A stretch of DNA of 64,000 nucleotides from Rickettsiales bacterium (GTDB taxonomy: Bacteria > Pseudomonadota > Alphaproteobacteria > Rickettsiales > JABCZZ01): NCBI GenBank assembly GCA_035765535.1, contig DASTXE010000003.1:62001-126000 (forward strand), read 5' to 3'. Numbering within the stretch: the first letter of the stretch is position 1; each line of letters opens with the position of its first letter. Under the pieces are notes generated by a model. It was given only the letters and a program-made list of their open reading frames with translations, was not told the DNA's origin and searched no databases. This document shows, one piece after another, positions 18,201 through 26,814 of the stretch. The translations under genes and the position numbers were made by a program.

Positions 18201-18883
18201 AAAGTAATCCCCAACTCGACGATTTTCTTATGCAGCGTGTTGCGGTTGATGCCAAGAATCTTCGCAGCCTTGAGCTGATTGCCACCCGTGGCGGCGAGCG
18301 TGACCTCGATCAGCGGCTTTTCGAACAGCGGCATCATGAGATCGTAAATCCCCGAAGAGGGGAGCGATTCGCCGTGCGAATCGAAATAAGCCTGCACATG
18401 ACGGCGGATCAGCTCGGGCAGGGAGGGCTGGCTCACCAGCGGCGCGGGCGGGCGGGCGGAGTCCGAAATATAGCAGCGGAAGGCGTAGCGTTTCTGTCCC
18501 GGTATGAAATCGTCCAAGGTAGCAAATTCATCATAACCGAGCTTGCGGTAAAATTCCGGCGCCTGCCAGCTCTGCGTCCAGACTTCGATACCGCTTAAGC
18601 CCATCTCCTTGGCCTTCGACTTTGCAAGCTCCATGAGCTTGCTGCCGAGCCCTATGCGGCGCATGTTTTCCTGAACCCAGATCATATCCACATGCAGCCA
18701 GTTCAGGAACACCTTCCCGATAAGGCTGCCTACCAGCGTTTCTTCCGTATAGGCAAGCAACCCGAAGGGGAAATGATCCACGCTCACGCCGAGCGCCTGC
18801 GCGCTGAGGTCTAAAAGCTGGTTGGCCGTAGCGGCGATTTCTTGCTGTGTCGGGGGACGGAACTGAAATGCAATTTCTGACAT
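18197..18883 (-). CDS. GNAT acetyltransferase fused to a Fis-type DNA-binding domain
   Basis: The 228 aa protein has two parts. Residues 1 to ~140 are a GNAT N-acetyltransferase with an acetyl-CoA loop (MRRIGLGSKLMELAKSKA) and EVWTQSWQAPEFYRKLGYDE. After a linker, residues ~170-228 are the C-terminal Fis helix-turn-helix of NtrC: PLIEVTLAATGG, then NQLKAAKILGINRNTL. It occupies the place of ntrC just before ntrY, overlapping it by 4 bp. A DNA-bound acetyltransferase, or a regulator that senses acetyl-CoA or an amine, are both possible; no receiver or AAA+ domain exists. The fusion is within one open frame, with no sign of a frameshift. The DNA-binding call is strong; the function of the pair is inference. 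Confidence 0.82.
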   Translation of the reverse strand: MSEIAFQFRPPTQQEIAATANQLLDLSAQALGVSVDHFPFGLLAYTEETLVGSLIGKVFLNWLHVDMIWVQENMRRIGLGSKLMELAKSKAKEMGLSGIEVWTQSWQAPEFYRKLGYDEFATLDDFIPGQKRYAFRCYISDSARPPAPLVSQPSLPELIRRHVQAYFDSHGESLPSSGIYDLMMPLFEKPLIEVTLAATGGNQLKAAKILGINRNTLHKKIVELGITL

Positions 18884-19050
18884 AATTAGTATTTAATATA
18901 ATAATTTACTATGATAAAGCAGGAAATCGGCCGTGGTGAACGCTGCGGGCAAAGGAATAATCCCTATCGCAGCTGGCTTAGGCAAAGCGCGCGGGAAGAA
19001 GAAATTAAAAGGAAGGATAACGTTATTCTTCTAATAAGTATAGGAATATT

Positions 19051-20400
19051 ATGACAAAAGAACGTATTTATTTCGGCACGGACGGTATCAGGGGCAAGGC
19101 CAACACCGCTCCCATGACCACGGATATTGCCGTGAAGCTCGGCCAGGCGGCAGGACAGCTTTTTCTGCGCGGCGACCATCGCCATCGCGTCATCATCGCT
19201 AAAGACACGCGCCTTTCAGGCTATATGATCGAGCCCGCGCTGACCGCCGGATTCATTTCCGCCGGGATGGACGTGGTGCTGGCAGGCCCGCTTCCCACTC
19301 CCGCTGTCGCCATGCTCACGCGCAGCATGCGCGCGGATCTGGGCGTGATGATTTCCGCCTCGCATAATCCGTTTTACGATAATGGCATCAAGTTATTCGG
19401 CCCTGACGGCTACAAGCTTTCCGATTCTAAGGAACATACGATTGAAAATATGATGCGCACCGGGGACATCAAACTTGCAGCCCCCGATAAACTCGGCCGC
19501 GCCCGCAGGCTGGAAGACGCGCGTGGACGTTACATCGAATTCATCAAAAATACATTCCCGAAGAAACTGCGCTTAGGTGGTTTGAAAATCGTGATCGATT
19601 GCGCGAACGGTGCGGCTTACAGCATTGCACCGGAAGTGCTCTATGAACTGGGCGCGGAAGTAATTTCGCTGGGCGTAAACCCGGACGGTTTTAACATCAA
19701 CAAGGATTGCGGTTCCACGAGCCCGGAAAATGTCTGTGCAGCGGTGATCTCGCACGGCGCGGATCTCGGCATTGCGCTAGACGGCGATGCGGATCGCCTC
19801 GTCATGTGCGACAGCAAGGGCGCGCTGATCGACGGTGATCTGCTCATGGCGATGATCGCAACCTACTGGCACAAGAACAGCATGCTCAAGGGTGGTGCAG
19901 TTGTTGCAACGGATATGTCCAACCTTGCCTTTGAACGTTATCTCGGCGGACTTGGCCTGAAGCTGCACCGCGCCAAGATCGGTGACCGTTATGTGGTCGA
20001 ATCCATGCGCAGTGAAGGCTGCAATGTCGGCGGCGAACAATCCGGCCATATCGTGCTGAGCGATTATTCCACGACCGGCGACGGTCTGCTCGCAGCACTG
20101 CAGGTGCTGGCGGTGATGCTCGAGTCCGGCAAGTCGCTGCGAAAGGTGAGCAACCTCTTCACGCCGATGCCGCAGGTGCTCAACAACGTGCGCTTCAAGG
20201 CGGGCACAGCGCCGCTGGAACGTAAAGCGGTGGAAGAAGTGATCAAATCCGTGAAAGGCGAACTCGGCAAAACCGGCAGGCTGCTCGTGCGCAAGTCCGG
20301 CACGGAACCGCTCATCCGCATCATGGTGGAAGGCGAAGACGAAAACCAGATTCAGGAACTCGCGGACCGGATCGGTGAAGCGATCAAGGAAGCGGTATAA
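19051..20400 (+). CDS. glmM: Phosphoglucosamine mutase
   Basis: Converts glucosamine-6-phosphate to glucosamine-1-phosphate for UDP-GlcNAc, hence peptidoglycan and LPS. Seen: [11 protein letters not shown] at the N-terminus, the phosphoserine loop [12 protein letters not shown] with Ser104 before the His, the metal loop [10 protein letters not shown], the substrate loop GGEQSGHI, and the C-terminal phosphate-binding [14 protein letters not shown]. 449 aa is normal. AGGA at 19042-19045 supports the start. A strong terminator follows. The 167 bp upstream of it, shared with the divergent GNAT-Fis gene, is AT-rich near that gene and holds no other feature that I can name. Confidence 0.97.
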   Translation: MTKERIYFGTDGIRGKANTAPMTTDIAVKLGQAAGQLFLRGDHRHRVIIAKDTRLSGYMIEPALTAGFISAGMDVVLAGPLPTPAVAMLTRSMRADLGVMISASHNPFYDNGIKLFGPDGYKLSDSKEHTIENMMRTGDIKLAAPDKLGRARRLEDARGRYIEFIKNTFPKKLRLGGLKIVIDCANGAAYSIAPEVLYELGAEVISLGVNPDGFNINKDCGSTSPENVCAAVISHGADLGIALDGDADRLVMCDSKGALIDGDLLMAMIATYWHKNSMLKGGAVVATDMSNLAFERYLGGLGLKLHRAKIGDRYVVESMRSEGCNVGGEQSGHIVLSDYSTTGDGLLAALQVLAVMLESGKSLRKVSNLFTPMPQVLNNVRFKAGTAPLERKAVEEVIKSVKGELGKTGRLLVRKSGTEPLIRIMVEGEDENQIQELADRIGEAIKEAV

Positions 20401-20405
20401 GGAAA

Positions 20406-20438
20406 CAAAGGGGCTGAATTCAAATTCAGCCCTTTTTT
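20406..20438 (+). terminator. Rho-independent terminator of glmM
   Basis: Ten-base-pair stem GGGCTGAATT / AATTCAGCCC with a short loop, flanked by A residues on the left and followed by six T residues. It lies directly after the glmM stop. Confidence 0.9.
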
Positions 20439-20538
20439 ATAGGCACCGCATTAGGGAGTATGACTCCATTATGCTCTACCCTAAGCTGTAAAAATGGTTT
20501 ATCCTCGCCTTCCCTAAACATTCTGAGAAGGAACCTTT

Positions 20539-20922
20539 ATGCCGGATTTTAAACTGCCTTTGTCGGGCGATGTTACGCAAACCATTAATCCATGGAATTT
20601 CTGGTGCAATCCGGTAGGAAGCCAGCTTGGCCTGTTCAATATCAATTTCGGCACGTCTTCCAATCCGGCAGTGGAAGAGCAGGTGCTTTCAGACGTGGCA
20701 AGTTATGGCAAACAGCTCGGGCGCATCGGGGATGCGCTGTCCGTGCTGCTGAAACATTTTCATCCTAAGGAAGCGTTAAACGCCCATGAAAAAAAGGCGC
20801 TGAACGATCTGAAGCGCATGCTCGAAGAAATCGATAACGTCAAAACCCGCCATGCGCAAAACCCGGAAGCGGTTTCGTTATGTGCGACCAATATAGAAAC
20901 CAATAAGGTAAGTAATGGCTGA
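20539..20922 (+). CDS. Small conserved protein of unknown function upstream of thiD
   Basis: 127 aa, no signal peptide or membrane segment. Start MPDFKLPLSGDVTQ is supported by AAGGAACC before the ATG. The N-terminus contains INPWNFWCNPVGSQLGLFN, and the rest is charged and helical (KEALNAHEKKALNDLKRML), possibly a coiled coil. The beginning resembles small hypothetical proteins that I recall from other alphaproteobacteria, but I cannot name a function. Its last 8 bp overlap the thiD start, so the two are translationally coupled. Confidence 0.75.
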   Translation: MPDFKLPLSGDVTQTINPWNFWCNPVGSQLGLFNINFGTSSNPAVEEQVLSDVASYGKQLGRIGDALSVLLKHFHPKEALNAHEKKALNDLKRMLEEIDNVKTRHAQNPEAVSLCATNIETNKVSNG

Positions 20923-21769
20923 AGAAGCATCACCTGCGGGCACACAACAAGGTCGCGTTCTCATCGTTGCGGGTTCGGATTCCGGCGGTGGCGCCGGGAT
21001 TCAGGGCGATATTAAAACCGTCACCATGCTCGGCGGCTATGCGGCAACCGCGATTACCGCACTGACGGCGCAGAATACACGCGGCGTTTTTGGCATTCAC
21101 CCTGTGCCTGCGGAATTCGTTGCGCAGCAGATGCGCCTCGTGCTGGAGGATATCGGCGCGGATGCGATCAAGACAGGCATGCTGCTCAATGCTTCGATCA
21201 TTGCAGCCCTTGCGGAGGTACTGGAGGAATATCCGGATATTCCGCTGATACTCGACCCGGTCATGGTGGCCAAAGGCGGTGCGCCGCTGCTGGAGCCGGA
21301 AGCGATCGAACTGCTCATGAAATATCTGATCCCGCGCGCGTATCTTCTGACGCCCAATATCCCGGAAGCGGAACTGCTGCTGGGAACGCGCTGGTATGAA
21401 GACAATAATCAGGAAAATACCGATGCCGCGGAAAAACTGCTGACGCTCGGATGCAGGAATGTTTTGCTCAAAGGCGGCCACGCAGAGGGAGCAGATGTGA
21501 CGGATATTCTTGTTGCGAGCGATGATGCAGGGCAAACGACCACCAGCACCTTCACTTCCCCGCGCTTCCACACACCGCATACACACGGAACGGGCTGCAC
21601 GCTGGCCTCAGCGGTCGCAACAGGCATTGCGCAAGGGCTGGAACTGGAACAGGCGGTAATTCGCGCCCGCGCTTATGTGCAGGAAGCCATCCGCACCGCG
21701 CCGGGGCTCGGCCACGGCCACGGCCCGCTGAACCACAGGGTTAAAGATCCTTCTGCGAATGTATCCTGA
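20915..21769 (+). CDS. thiD: Hydroxymethylpyrimidine/phosphomethylpyrimidine kinase
   Basis: Phosphorylates HMP and then HMP-P to HMP-PP, the pyrimidine half of thiamine. Seen: VLIVAGSDSGGGAGIQGDIK at the N-terminus, DAIKTGMLLN, LDPVMVAKGG, LTPNIPEAELL, the lysine of VLLKGGHAEG, and the anion hole HTHGTGCTLASAVATGIA with its general-base position. 284 aa is slightly longer than average. No TPP riboswitch is visible upstream. The 3' end overlaps the convergent desaturase gene by 29 bp. Confidence 0.96.
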   Translation: MAEEASPAGTQQGRVLIVAGSDSGGGAGIQGDIKTVTMLGGYAATAITALTAQNTRGVFGIHPVPAEFVAQQMRLVLEDIGADAIKTGMLLNASIIAALAEVLEEYPDIPLILDPVMVAKGGAPLLEPEAIELLMKYLIPRAYLLTPNIPEAELLLGTRWYEDNNQENTDAAEKLLTLGCRNVLLKGGHAEGADVTDILVASDDAGQTTTSTFTSPRFHTPHTHGTGCTLASAVATGIAQGLELEQAVIRARAYVQEAIRTAPGLGHGHGPLNHRVKDPSANVS

Positions 21770-22697
21770 GCATTTCCCGCATCAGCCTGTAAAGTCCTAT
21801 AGCAGGCTTGGGAAGGTCATGCGCGAGCATGCCGCTTAAATGTTTCAGCCGGAAAAACGGCACAGCCGGGAACATATGATGCTCCACATGGTAATTCATC
21901 TGCCAGTAAAGGAATGCAAGGAAAGGGTGAAGCATGACGGTGCGTGTATTGGTTCGGTAATCCTCGGTACCGGCCTGCATGCCGTAATGCTGCGCCTGTG
22001 CCAGCACCCGGTTCACAAGCGTGAAGAAGAACGGCGCCAGATTGATCAGCAATATATATTGCCAGTAACCGCTGAGCATAAAAAGAAGGGCGGTAATGGC
22101 ATGAAAGGCCAGCACGAATCTTGCCCATAACACAAGCCGTTTTCGCTGCGGTGATTCCAGAGGAAAAAGCCGGTTGCCGAATTCGCCTTTAATGATATTC
22201 CGTGCGTTTTCCGAAAGAATCTGCACTGCTCGGGCGAACAGGCGGAAATCGAAAAACAGCAATGTGACCATATCCTGAAGCACCAGTGTCTGCGGGAGTC
22301 TTACTTCGCCGTCCAGATCGCCATATACCGTATATTTGTGGTGCAGGAGGTGACTTCTCCTGAAGTACAGAAAGTTGTTCCAGGTCAGTAAAGACACCAG
22401 CATGAAAAAGAAATCATTAAGCCGCGAGCTTTTAAAAACAGTGCGGTGATTCAGCTCATGGCCGAGCCCGGCATAACCTAGAAACGAGAAAATCATTCCA
22501 TGCAGCATCAGAAGTAGCGGCAGCAAGTAATATATCCCCTGCGCATAGCAATACAGGAATAAATAGCCGGTACAGAAAAGCAGCCCGAAATGCAGGCCCA
22601 CAAAAACGAAACCCCGCAGGTTGCTGCGGGCCATCAGCGCATGCAGTTCTTCCTGAGGAATGGGCGTCCGGTACCATTGAACGGTCGGCGTAGCCAT
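21741..22697 (-). CDS. Membrane fatty acid desaturase family enzyme
   Basis: The 318 aa integral membrane di-iron enzyme has the three histidine boxes: GHELNH (His80, His84), RSHLLHH (His116, 119, 120) and NYHVEHH (His270, 273, 274). Hydrophobic spans lie at about 30-50, 52-75, 95-110 and 195-230. The last box with following MFP is typical of the desaturase/hydroxylase superfamily; the substrate (acyl chain, carotenoid or other lipid) cannot be told. It follows the methyltransferase gene by only 2 bp and is presumably co-transcribed with it, which ties it to the accessory block 21.7-29.2 kb. Confidence 0.85.
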   Translation of the reverse strand: MATPTVQWYRTPIPQEELHALMARSNLRGFVFVGLHFGLLFCTGYLFLYCYAQGIYYLLPLLLMLHGMIFSFLGYAGLGHELNHRTVFKSSRLNDFFFMLVSLLTWNNFLYFRRSHLLHHKYTVYGDLDGEVRLPQTLVLQDMVTLLFFDFRLFARAVQILSENARNIIKGEFGNRLFPLESPQRKRLVLWARFVLAFHAITALLFMLSGYWQYILLINLAPFFFTLVNRVLAQAQHYGMQAGTEDYRTNTRTVMLHPFLAFLYWQMNYHVEHHMFPAVPFFRLKHLSGMLAHDLPKPAIGLYRLMREMLRIHSQKDL

Positions 22698-22699
22698 GA

Positions 22700-23437
22700 T
22701 TAGCCCCCATGCTGCAGCAGATTCCGGTAAGCCCCGTTGAGCTGGAACACCAGCATCGTATGTTCCACATGGTATAGCGGATAGCGCAGGCTATGTTCAC
22801 CGTCGATAAAGCGTGTCACATCGCCGTGAATGGCAGAGCGGTAATCATGCCAGAGAATGACGGAATCTTCCTTCGCCATCTTCAGCGCATTCTGCGTGTC
22901 GATTTTCACCGTCTCGTAATCATGCCCGCCATCGATAAAGATATAGCCGAACCTATCCGCAAGCTCCTGCTTTGTAACATCGAGCGTGCGACTGTCCTGA
23001 TAAAGCCTTGTGACTTTGCGCTGCGTTTCCGGTGCAGCGCGGTCGAGATAGATCGCTCCGCTCTGTGCAAAAGAGCGCCGCAGGAAAGCATCATTATCAT
23101 CCGCATTATGCAATATATCCTGCCCGCTGCTTTGATTTTCAGGCAGCGCAGCCGTGTCGATATCGAGCGTCGTAACTTTAACGTCGCTTTCCGAATTCTC
23201 AGCAAGCAGTAGGGTGGAGGCACCCAGATACGTGCCGAACTCGAATATCTCCCGGGGCTTGCATAATTTATACAGCGAAACGAGGATACTGCTTTCAAGA
23301 AGCGTGAGCCCGCCTATGCCGGTGGGAGGGATATTTACTTTGAAGCTGACATTGGTATTCTGGTTGCGGGCTTCGATCTCCCCGAACACGACTTTAGGTC
23401 TGATGGTGCGAACCTGACTGGCCGGCGAATCCTGCAT
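22700..23437 (-). CDS. Class I SAM-dependent methyltransferase (Methyltransf_24-like)
   Basis: The 245 aa cytosolic protein has motif I REIFEFGTYLGASTLLLA (about residues 62-79), DIDTA after the next strand, and the post-motif FIDGGHDYETVKIDTQNAL plus ILWHDYRSAIHGD, as in CmcI-like and related O-methyltransferases of antibiotic and polysaccharide loci. AAGGAAAGCTT precedes the ATG. It heads a two-gene unit with the desaturase and is divergent from the Gfo/Idh gene, with 91 AT-rich bp between them that must hold both promoters. Acceptor molecule unknown. Confidence 0.82.
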   Translation of the reverse strand: MQDSPASQVRTIRPKVVFGEIEARNQNTNVSFKVNIPPTGIGGLTLLESSILVSLYKLCKPREIFEFGTYLGASTLLLAENSESDVKVTTLDIDTAALPENQSSGQDILHNADDNDAFLRRSFAQSGAIYLDRAAPETQRKVTRLYQDSRTLDVTKQELADRFGYIFIDGGHDYETVKIDTQNALKMAKEDSVILWHDYRSAIHGDVTRFIDGEHSLRYPLYHVEHTMLVFQLNGAYRNLLQHGG

Positions 23438-23528
23438 AAGCTTTCCTTGGGATAAAAATCTATATAAATATACGTGTTTTAAGGCGCATTGTCATGTATC
23501 AATATCAAAAACGGCTTTAACGGACATT

Positions 23529-24575
23529 ATGCAAATCATCTCGCTTGCCGTGGTCGGCCCCGGCCTGATCGGAAGTAAACATATCCGCCTCGTGCAGGCA
23601 AACCCCTCCTGCCGTCTGGCCGCCATCGTCGCGCCGGATAATGCGCATAACTATCCCAAGGCGGAAGCGGCTGGCGTGCCTCTGTACCATACGATCCCTG
23701 AATTGTTGGAAAAGGAGAAAGTGGACGGCATTATCATCTCTTCTCCGAGCAATTTCCATGTCGAACAGGCGCTTTTTTGTGTCGATGCCGGAATTCCAGT
23801 ATTGCTGGAAAAACCTATCTCCACTTCCTATCAGGATGGACTTCGCCTGCTTAAGCGCGTGGAAGAAAAGAAGGCGAAGCTGATCGTCGGCCACCACCGC
23901 ATTCATAATGCGATCATGAAAACGGCGGCGCAGATCATCCGCAGCGGCACGCTGGGCGAAGTGGTAGCCGTCACGGGTGCGGCGCTACTATGCAAGCCTG
24001 CCGATTATTTCGAGAAAGGCCCGTGGCGCAAGGAAATAGGCGGCGGGCCCATCCTTATCAACCTGATTCACGATATCGGCAATTACCGCATGCTGTGCGG
24101 GGAGATTGCCTCGGTGCAGGCCATCGCCTCCAATAAACGTCGCGGCTTTGCGGTAGAAGATACGGTCGTCATCAATTTCGAATTCGTAAACGGGGCGCTG
24201 GGAACATTCGTGCTGTCAGACATCGCAGCGTCCTGCGCAAGCTGGGAGCATGCTTCCGGCGAGAACCCCGATTTCCCCTATTATCCGAATGAGGATTGCT
24301 ACACGGTTTCCGGCACGCGCGGCTCGCTTTCCATCCCTTCCATGCGCATCCATAAATTCGCGGACGGCACGGAAGCCTCTTGGCTGCGTCCCATGGAGGC
24401 AAAAACCATTCCGTTTGAAAGAAGAGACCCGCTTGCCACACAGCTTGAGCATTTCGTGAATGTCATTCGTGGCACGGAGGCGCCTATTGTCACAGCATAT
24501 GAAGCGCTGCAGAACGTCAAGGTGATCGAAGCCATCCGGCAATCCATCAGCAACCATTCGGTCGTGAAGGTATGA
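23529..24575 (+). CDS. Gfo/Idh/MocA family NAD(P)-dependent oxidoreductase
   Basis: N-terminal Rossmann domain with VVGPGLIGSKH (residues 8-18), the family EKP motif at 94-96 (LLEKPIST), and HHRIHNAIMK near 120 as in sugar or cyclitol dehydrogenases. The C-terminal alpha/beta domain runs from about residue 130. These enzymes oxidise or reduce a sugar hydroxyl, for example to make the 3-keto sugar later aminated by a DegT enzyme. The stop overlaps the next start by 4 bp (ATGA), so it is coupled to the ATP-grasp gene. 348 aa is typical. Confidence 0.88.
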   Translation: MQIISLAVVGPGLIGSKHIRLVQANPSCRLAAIVAPDNAHNYPKAEAAGVPLYHTIPELLEKEKVDGIIISSPSNFHVEQALFCVDAGIPVLLEKPISTSYQDGLRLLKRVEEKKAKLIVGHHRIHNAIMKTAAQIIRSGTLGEVVAVTGAALLCKPADYFEKGPWRKEIGGGPILINLIHDIGNYRMLCGEIASVQAIASNKRRGFAVEDTVVINFEFVNGALGTFVLSDIAASCASWEHASGENPDFPYYPNEDCYTVSGTRGSLSIPSMRIHKFADGTEASWLRPMEAKTIPFERRDPLATQLEHFVNVIRGTEAPIVTAYEALQNVKVIEAIRQSISNHSVVKV

Positions 24576-25711
24576 AACAAGCCAAGAAAGTTCTGCTATG
24601 CGATGCGGCATTCAGCGTGCTGCCCATTCTGGATGCCCTGCAGGAAAGAGGGTATTTCGTGGGCGTCTGCGGCGGCAGGCCGGAAGACCCGTGCCATGCG
24701 CTGGCGGATGAATCGCTGCTGGTCAATTATGCGGATATTGATCGGGTGGCAGAATTATTCCGGCAGAAAGAATATGACTATATCGTGCCCGGCTGCACGG
24801 ATGTGTCTTACGTAACCTCATGCCATATCGCTAACCGTTTCGGACGGCCCGGTTTCAACGGGCTCGAAACCCTGCCGCTGTTTCAGGATAAGGCGGCATA
24901 CCGGCTTAATTGCCTGCAGAACGGTATTCCTGCGCCTGCCTTCACGCGGAGTTTCGAAGAAGCGAAAGGTTTGCATTTTCCGCTTCTGGTCAAGCCAGTC
25001 GACTCTTTCAGCGGCCGCGGCATTGTAAAGGTGGGAAACCCTGCCGAACTCACGCAGCCGCAAGGCGGCGGGGAATATATTTACGAAGAATTCGTGGAAG
25101 GCAAACTCTACAGCCATTCCGCGATTATCAAGGGCGGCCGCATCCTGATCGACTTTTTTGTGAATGAATATTGCACCGTCTATCCTTATCAGGTGAACAG
25201 CTCACATGTTGCTGTGTCGCTCGGCGAAGATGTCCGCCGTCGCATCCGGCAAAGCATGGAGCGTTTTATTGCGGTCAACAGCCTGTGTGACGGGCTGCTG
25301 CATACACAACTGATCGTGAATGGAGGGCAGTTCTGGCTAATCGAGGCGGCAAGGCGCTGCCCCGGCGATCTCTATAGCCTGCTGATCCACAACGCTACGG
25401 GCATTAATTATGCCGATCTTTATAGCAGAAGCTTCTGCCGGGAAGCGGTGACGTTGCAAAAGGCGCAATATGAAGTCAGGCCCATTTCCCGCCATACGGT
25501 GAGCGTGCGCAAAGACGGCATATTCATGTGCGCAGGCCTCAATATGCCGTTTAAGGAAAGCAGCTATATATCTTTGCGTAAAACCGGGGAAGCCTTAAAG
25601 GCCGCACCTTATGACCGGGCAGGAATCTATTTCCTCACGCACGATTCGCTCGAGCGCATGGAAACGCAGACGGAGCGGCTGGTCGATCATGTCGAGATAG
25701 AAATGCGTTAG
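24572..25711 (+). CDS. ATP-grasp domain ligase
   Basis: 379 aa. The N-terminal part is a preATP-grasp Rossmann-like fold (KKVLLCDAAFSVLPILDAL). The ATP-grasp core follows: FQDKAAYRLNCLQNGIPAPA, FPLLVKPVDSFSGRGIVKV near 135, YIYEEFVEGKLYS, and the metal/ATP end QFWLIEAARRCPGDLY. Such enzymes join a carboxylate to an amine or thiol through an acyl phosphate. Here the likely product is an amide on a sugar or an amino-acid conjugate, but nothing in the sequence fixes the substrates. It is coupled to the oxidoreductase before it, and its last 4 bp overlap the stop of the convergent aminotransferase. Confidence 0.82.
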   Translation: MKQAKKVLLCDAAFSVLPILDALQERGYFVGVCGGRPEDPCHALADESLLVNYADIDRVAELFRQKEYDYIVPGCTDVSYVTSCHIANRFGRPGFNGLETLPLFQDKAAYRLNCLQNGIPAPAFTRSFEEAKGLHFPLLVKPVDSFSGRGIVKVGNPAELTQPQGGGEYIYEEFVEGKLYSHSAIIKGGRILIDFFVNEYCTVYPYQVNSSHVAVSLGEDVRRRIRQSMERFIAVNSLCDGLLHTQLIVNGGQFWLIEAARRCPGDLYSLLIHNATGINYADLYSRSFCREAVTLQKAQYEVRPISRHTVSVRKDGIFMCAGLNMPFKESSYISLRKTGEALKAAPYDRAGIYFLTHDSLERMETQTERLVDHVEIEMR

Positions 25712-26814
25712 GCTTTTGCTGCCGCCTGAATATGGTCGCAGATCTGATCTACAATATCCAGTTCAAGGTCCGGATAAATCGGCAGGCAAAGAATTCTGCG
25801 TGAGATAACAGTGGCATGGGGAAGGTTCTCAGGCGCCGAGGACGGCATGCCGCGATACATTGGGAATTCGGAAATCAGCGGATAGAAATAGAGGCGCGTG
25901 TAAATGCCTTTCTCCCGTAACGATGCATGCAGCACATCGCGCGACAGGGGAGCATCCACTAATATGGGGAAATAAGCATAATTCGGCTCGCTCTGCTCGT
26001 CCCGTGCCACAAACGTGATGCCCGGTACGGACTTCAGCCTCTCGCGGTACAGCGTATCGATGACTTTGCGTTTCTTCAGTACTTCATCGAACGATTTCAA
26101 TTGCAATAGCCCGAGCGCGGAATTGAACTCGCTCATCTTGCCGTTAATGCCGGGGGCAACGACCTTGGTTTCGTTCACAAAACCGAAATTCTTCAGCTGG
26201 TCGATACGGAGTTTGGTCTTCTCGTCATGGCAGACGATGGCGCCGCCCTCGAACGTATTGAACACCTTTGTCGCGTGGAAGCTTAGCACGCTCATATCGC
26301 CGTGGTTCAGCAGGCTTCCTTCATTATGATACTGCACGCCGAACGCATGCGCGGCATCGTAAATCACCTTGAGGTTATACGTATCCGCAATATGCTGGAT
26401 CTGCTCCACATTGCAAGGGTAGCCATAGCAGTGCACAGGCATGATGGCGGTGGTGTGCGGCGTAATGGCGGCTTCGATCTTGGCGGGATCGAGATTCAGC
26501 GTATGCGGGTCGATATCCACAAACACGGGCTTAATAGCATTCCATAACAGCGCATGCGAGGTGGCAACGAAAGAGTAGGGAGTGGTGATAACTTCGCCCG
26601 TGATACGCAGTGACTGTAGAGCCGTCAGCAGCGCGATCGTGCCGTTGGTGAACAGACAGATATGCTTTACGCCCAGATATTCGCACAGCGCATCCTCAAA
26701 CTTCTTGTGGAACGGGCCGTTATTGGTCAGCATCTTATTGTCCCAGATTTCCTGAAGATAGGGGATGAACTCCTCCAGCGGCGGCAGATGGGGGCGCGTT
26801 ACGTAAATCGTCAT
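25708..26814 (-). CDS. DegT/DnrJ/EryC1/StrS-family sugar aminotransferase
   Basis: PLP-dependent transamination of a nucleotide-linked keto-sugar. Seen: NNGPFHKKFEDALCEYLGV, the cofactor region FTNGTIALLTAL, Asp163 in IYDAAHAFG, and the PLP lysine Lys183 in SFHATKVFNTFEGG. The overall sequence is closest in feel to the VioA/FdtB/QdtB type, which act on dTDP-4-keto or dTDP-3-keto-6-deoxyhexoses; this is recollection, not a search. 368 aa is normal. Its ATG overlaps the stop of the glycosyltransferase-like gene by 4 bp, so the two form one unit. Confidence 0.92.
   Translation of the reverse strand: MTIYVTRPHLPPLEEFIPYLQEIWDNKMLTNNGPFHKKFEDALCEYLGVKHICLFTNGTIALLTALQSLRITGEVITTPYSFVATSHALLWNAIKPVFVDIDPHTLNLDPAKIEAAITPHTTAIMPVHCYGYPCNVEQIQHIADTYNLKVIYDAAHAFGVQYHNEGSLLNHGDMSVLSFHATKVFNTFEGGAIVCHDEKTKLRIDQLKNFGFVNETKVVAPGINGKMSEFNSALGLLQLKSFDEVLKKRKVIDTLYRERLKSVPGITFVARDEQSEPNYAYFPILVDAPLSRDVLHASLREKGIYTRLYFYPLISEFPMYRGMPSSAPENLPHATVISRRILCLPIYPDLELDIVDQICDHIQAAAKA

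Noticed and set aside
20439..20538. Possible TPP riboswitch upstream of the thiD unit
   Set aside because: A single CTGAGA-like word is present, but the other conserved parts of the THI element are not; I see no riboswitch fold.
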